6,547 bases of DNA. Source: an uncultured Bacteroidales bacterium (GTDB lineage Bacteria > Bacteroidota > Bacteroidia > Bacteroidales > Muribaculaceae). Of the stretch, positions 5,004-6,547 are shown piece after piece. The position numbers and the translations under genes are program-made. The DNA lies in contig USIY01000128.1 in the NCBI GenBank assembly GCA_900554845.1, forward strand, positions 1-6,547. The letters are read 5' to 3'. Within the stretch, counting starts at the first letter, position 1; each line of letters begins with the position of its first letter. The notes under the pieces were generated by a model. It was not told the origin of the DNA and made no database searches. It was given only the letters and a program-made list of their open reading frames with translations.

Positions 5004-6547
5004 ATGAAATACGGACATTTCGACGACTCGTCACGCGAGTATGTGATCACTGACCCGGTCACTCCCTGGCCATGGATAAACTATCTTGGCAACGAAGATT
5101 TCTATTCGCTCATCTCCAATTTTGCGGGCGGATATTGCTTCTATAAAGACGCCAAGTTCCGGCGCCTTATGCGCTACCGCTACAACGGGGTGCCGATGGA
5201 CGCCGGCGGCAGATATTTTTACATTAAAGAGGACGACACAGTGTGGAATCCGTCATGGAAACCTTGCAAAACCCCGCTCGACAGCTATGAATGCCGCCAT
5301 GGATTGGGTTACACCCGCATCACAGGCGTAAAGAACGATGTGGAATGCAGCACACTGTTCTTCGACCCCCTTAAGACTAACGCTGAAATTTGCCGCCTGA
5401 CTCTTGTCAATAAATCGGCCGATACAAAACATCTTACCCTGTTCAGCTTCATCGAATGGTGTCTCTGGAACGCACAGACCGATATGGAGAACTTCCAGCG
5501 CAATTTCTCCACCGGTGAAGTGGAGATCGAGGGTTCCACGCTCTACCATAAGACTGAATATCGCGAACGCCGCAATCATTATGACTTCTACACTGTCAAT
5601 TCCCCCATTGACAGTTTCGACACCGACCGTGAGTCATTCCTTGGCCTCTACAATGGTTTCGACACTCCGGATGCCGTGTCCAAGGGATGTTGCTCCGATT
5701 CCGTGGCCCACGGGTGGTCCCCCATAGCTTCGCATTGCATAAACGTGACCTTAAAACCGGGCGAATCCCGTGACTTCGTCTTCATGATCGGTTACATAGA
5801 AAACGCTGAGGAAGAGAAATGGGAATCAAAGGGAGTGATAAACAAAACCAAAGCCCGTGAACTTATCTCACGTTTCGATACCGTGGAGAAAGTAGACGCC
5901 GCTTTCGACGAACTGCGAGGATATTGGGACCGTTTGCTCGATATTTTCCATATCCACAGCGACGAACCAAGACTCGACCGCATGGTCAACATCTGGAACC
6001 AGTACCAGTGTATGATCACGTTCTGTTTCTCACGATCCGCCAGCTTCTTCGAGTCGGGCATCGGACGCGGCATGGGGTTCCGCGATTCATGTCAGGATTT
6101 GGTGGGATTCGTACATCTGCTTCCCCAGCGGGCACGTCAGAGAATCCTGGACATCGCCGCGACGCAGTTCCCCGACGGCAGCTGCTACCACCAGTATCAA
6201 CCTTTGACCAAAAGAGGCAACAACGACATAGGCTCAGGCTTCAACGACGATCCTATGTGGCTCGTGTTCGGCACGGTGGCATATATAAAGGAAACAGGAG
6301 ACTACAGCATCCTGAAGGAGCCCGTAAGCTATGACAACAAGCCCGGAAGCGAAGTCCCGCTGATGGACCATCTGAAGACAAGCTTCAACTTCGTGATCTC
6401 TCATCTCGGTCCTCACGGGCTGCCACTGATAGGACGTGCCGACTGGAACGACTGTCTGAACCTTAATTGCTTCAGCAACGATCCCAACGAGTCATACCAG
6501 ACCACAGAGAACAAGAAAGGTGATTCCAAGGCGGAGTCGCTGATGAT
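5004..6547 (+). CDS. Cellobiose phosphorylase, GH94 (C-terminus cut off by the window)
   Basis: The frame is open from the ATG at 5004 to the right edge: 514 residues of an enzyme usually about 810 long. It reversibly converts cellobiose and phosphate to alpha-glucose 1-phosphate and glucose in the cytoplasm. No signal peptide is present. The start MKYGHFDDSSREYVI and the N-terminal beta-sandwich blocks PWPWINYLG (21-29), ECRHGLGYT (96-104), FQRNFSTGEVEIEG (164-177) and KTEYRERRNHY (183-193) are close to Clostridium thermocellum cellobiose phosphorylase as I remember it. The catalytic (alpha/alpha)6 domain starts near 320. By alignment to the Cellvibrio gilvus enzyme, Arg355 and Asp361 (RGMGFRD) match the glucose-binding Arg362 and Asp368, and Asp483 of DWNDCLNLN matches the proton donor Asp490. 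The phosphate-site residues lie beyond the window. Chitobiose and cellodextrin phosphorylases are less likely. Confidence 0.95.
   Translation, partial: MKYGHFDDSSREYVITDPVTPWPWINYLGNEDFYSLISNFAGGYCFYKDAKFRRLMRYRYNGVPMDAGGRYFYIKEDDTVWNPSWKPCKTPLDSYECRHGLGYTRITGVKNDVECSTLFFDPLKTNAEICRLTLVNKSADTKHLTLFSFIEWCLWNAQTDMENFQRNFSTGEVEIEGSTLYHKTEYRERRNHYDFYTVNSPIDSFDTDRESFLGLYNGFDTPDAVSKGCCSDSVAHGWSPIASHCINVTLKPGESRDFVFMIGYIENAEEEKWESKGVINKTKARELISRFDTVEKVDAAFDELRGYWDRLLDIFHIHSDEPRLDRMVNIWNQYQCMITFCFSRSASFFESGIGRGMGFRDSCQDLVGFVHLLPQRARQRILDIAATQFPDGSCYHQYQPLTKRGNNDIGSGFNDDPMWLVFGTVAYIKETGDYSILKEPVSYDNKPGSEVPLMDHLKTSFNFVISHLGPHGLPLIGRADWNDCLNLNCFSNDPNESYQTTENKKGDSKAESLM

Noticed and set aside
4862..5053. 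63-codon plus-strand frame between the MFS gene and the phosphorylase
   Set aside because: It spans the phosphorylase promoter and overlaps its N-terminus in another frame. The composition looks like translated AT-rich intergenic DNA.
5253..6416. Several minus-strand and alternative plus-strand frames inside the phosphorylase region
   Set aside because: The continuous GH94 frame from 5004 with strong conserved motifs explains the whole stretch. The others are shadows.
1..6547. CRISPR array, tRNA, rRNA, defence or phage module
   Set aside because: I found no regularly spaced repeats, no cloverleaf or rRNA sequence and no effector-like genes. All coding regions have ordinary metabolic or housekeeping assignments.

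Overview
The window looks like chromosomal DNA from a Bacteroidales bacterium, plausibly of the Muribaculaceae or a related gut family. The evidence is a DUF4293 membrane protein (a family I know only from Bacteroidetes), start codons without Shine-Dalgarno sequences, several promoters with the Bacteroidetes TTTG / TAnnTTTG architecture, and a prolyl-tRNA synthetase of the short archaeal/eukaryotic type. The family-level placement is inference.

Layout. Positions 1-1636 (minus strand) hold proS and, 20 bp downstream of it, the start of a probable exported protein that runs off the left edge. Positions 1637-2241 carry no convincing gene. This stretch holds the proS promoter and leader, a 104-bp palindromic MITE-like element with 19-bp terminal inverted repeats and TTA flanks, a second and more diverged inverted pair of structured repeats, and the Rho-independent terminator of the next gene. 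Positions 2242-2712 (minus) encode the DUF4293 protein. A divergent intergenic region (2713-2988) then leads to a plus-strand flavin reductase-like FMN protein (2989-3486). Its promoter appears to contain a palindromic operator and to give a leaderless or nearly leaderless mRNA. After a terminator, an AraJ-like MFS transporter (3657-4835) has its own clear promoter. Last comes a GH94 cellobiose phosphorylase (5004 to the right edge, C-terminus missing), also with its own promoter.

How the genes relate. These are mostly independent housekeeping and metabolic units rather than one system: translation (ProRS), an unknown inner-membrane protein, a redox or flavin protein, a small-molecule transporter, and intracellular phosphorolysis of cellobiose. 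The last two are adjacent and co-directional, but separate promoters and 168 bp between them give only weak support for a shared role. I see no CRISPR array, defence island, tRNA, rRNA or intact transposase gene. The most interesting material is non-coding: the palindromic repeats at 1781-2108 and the putative operator at 2959-2980.
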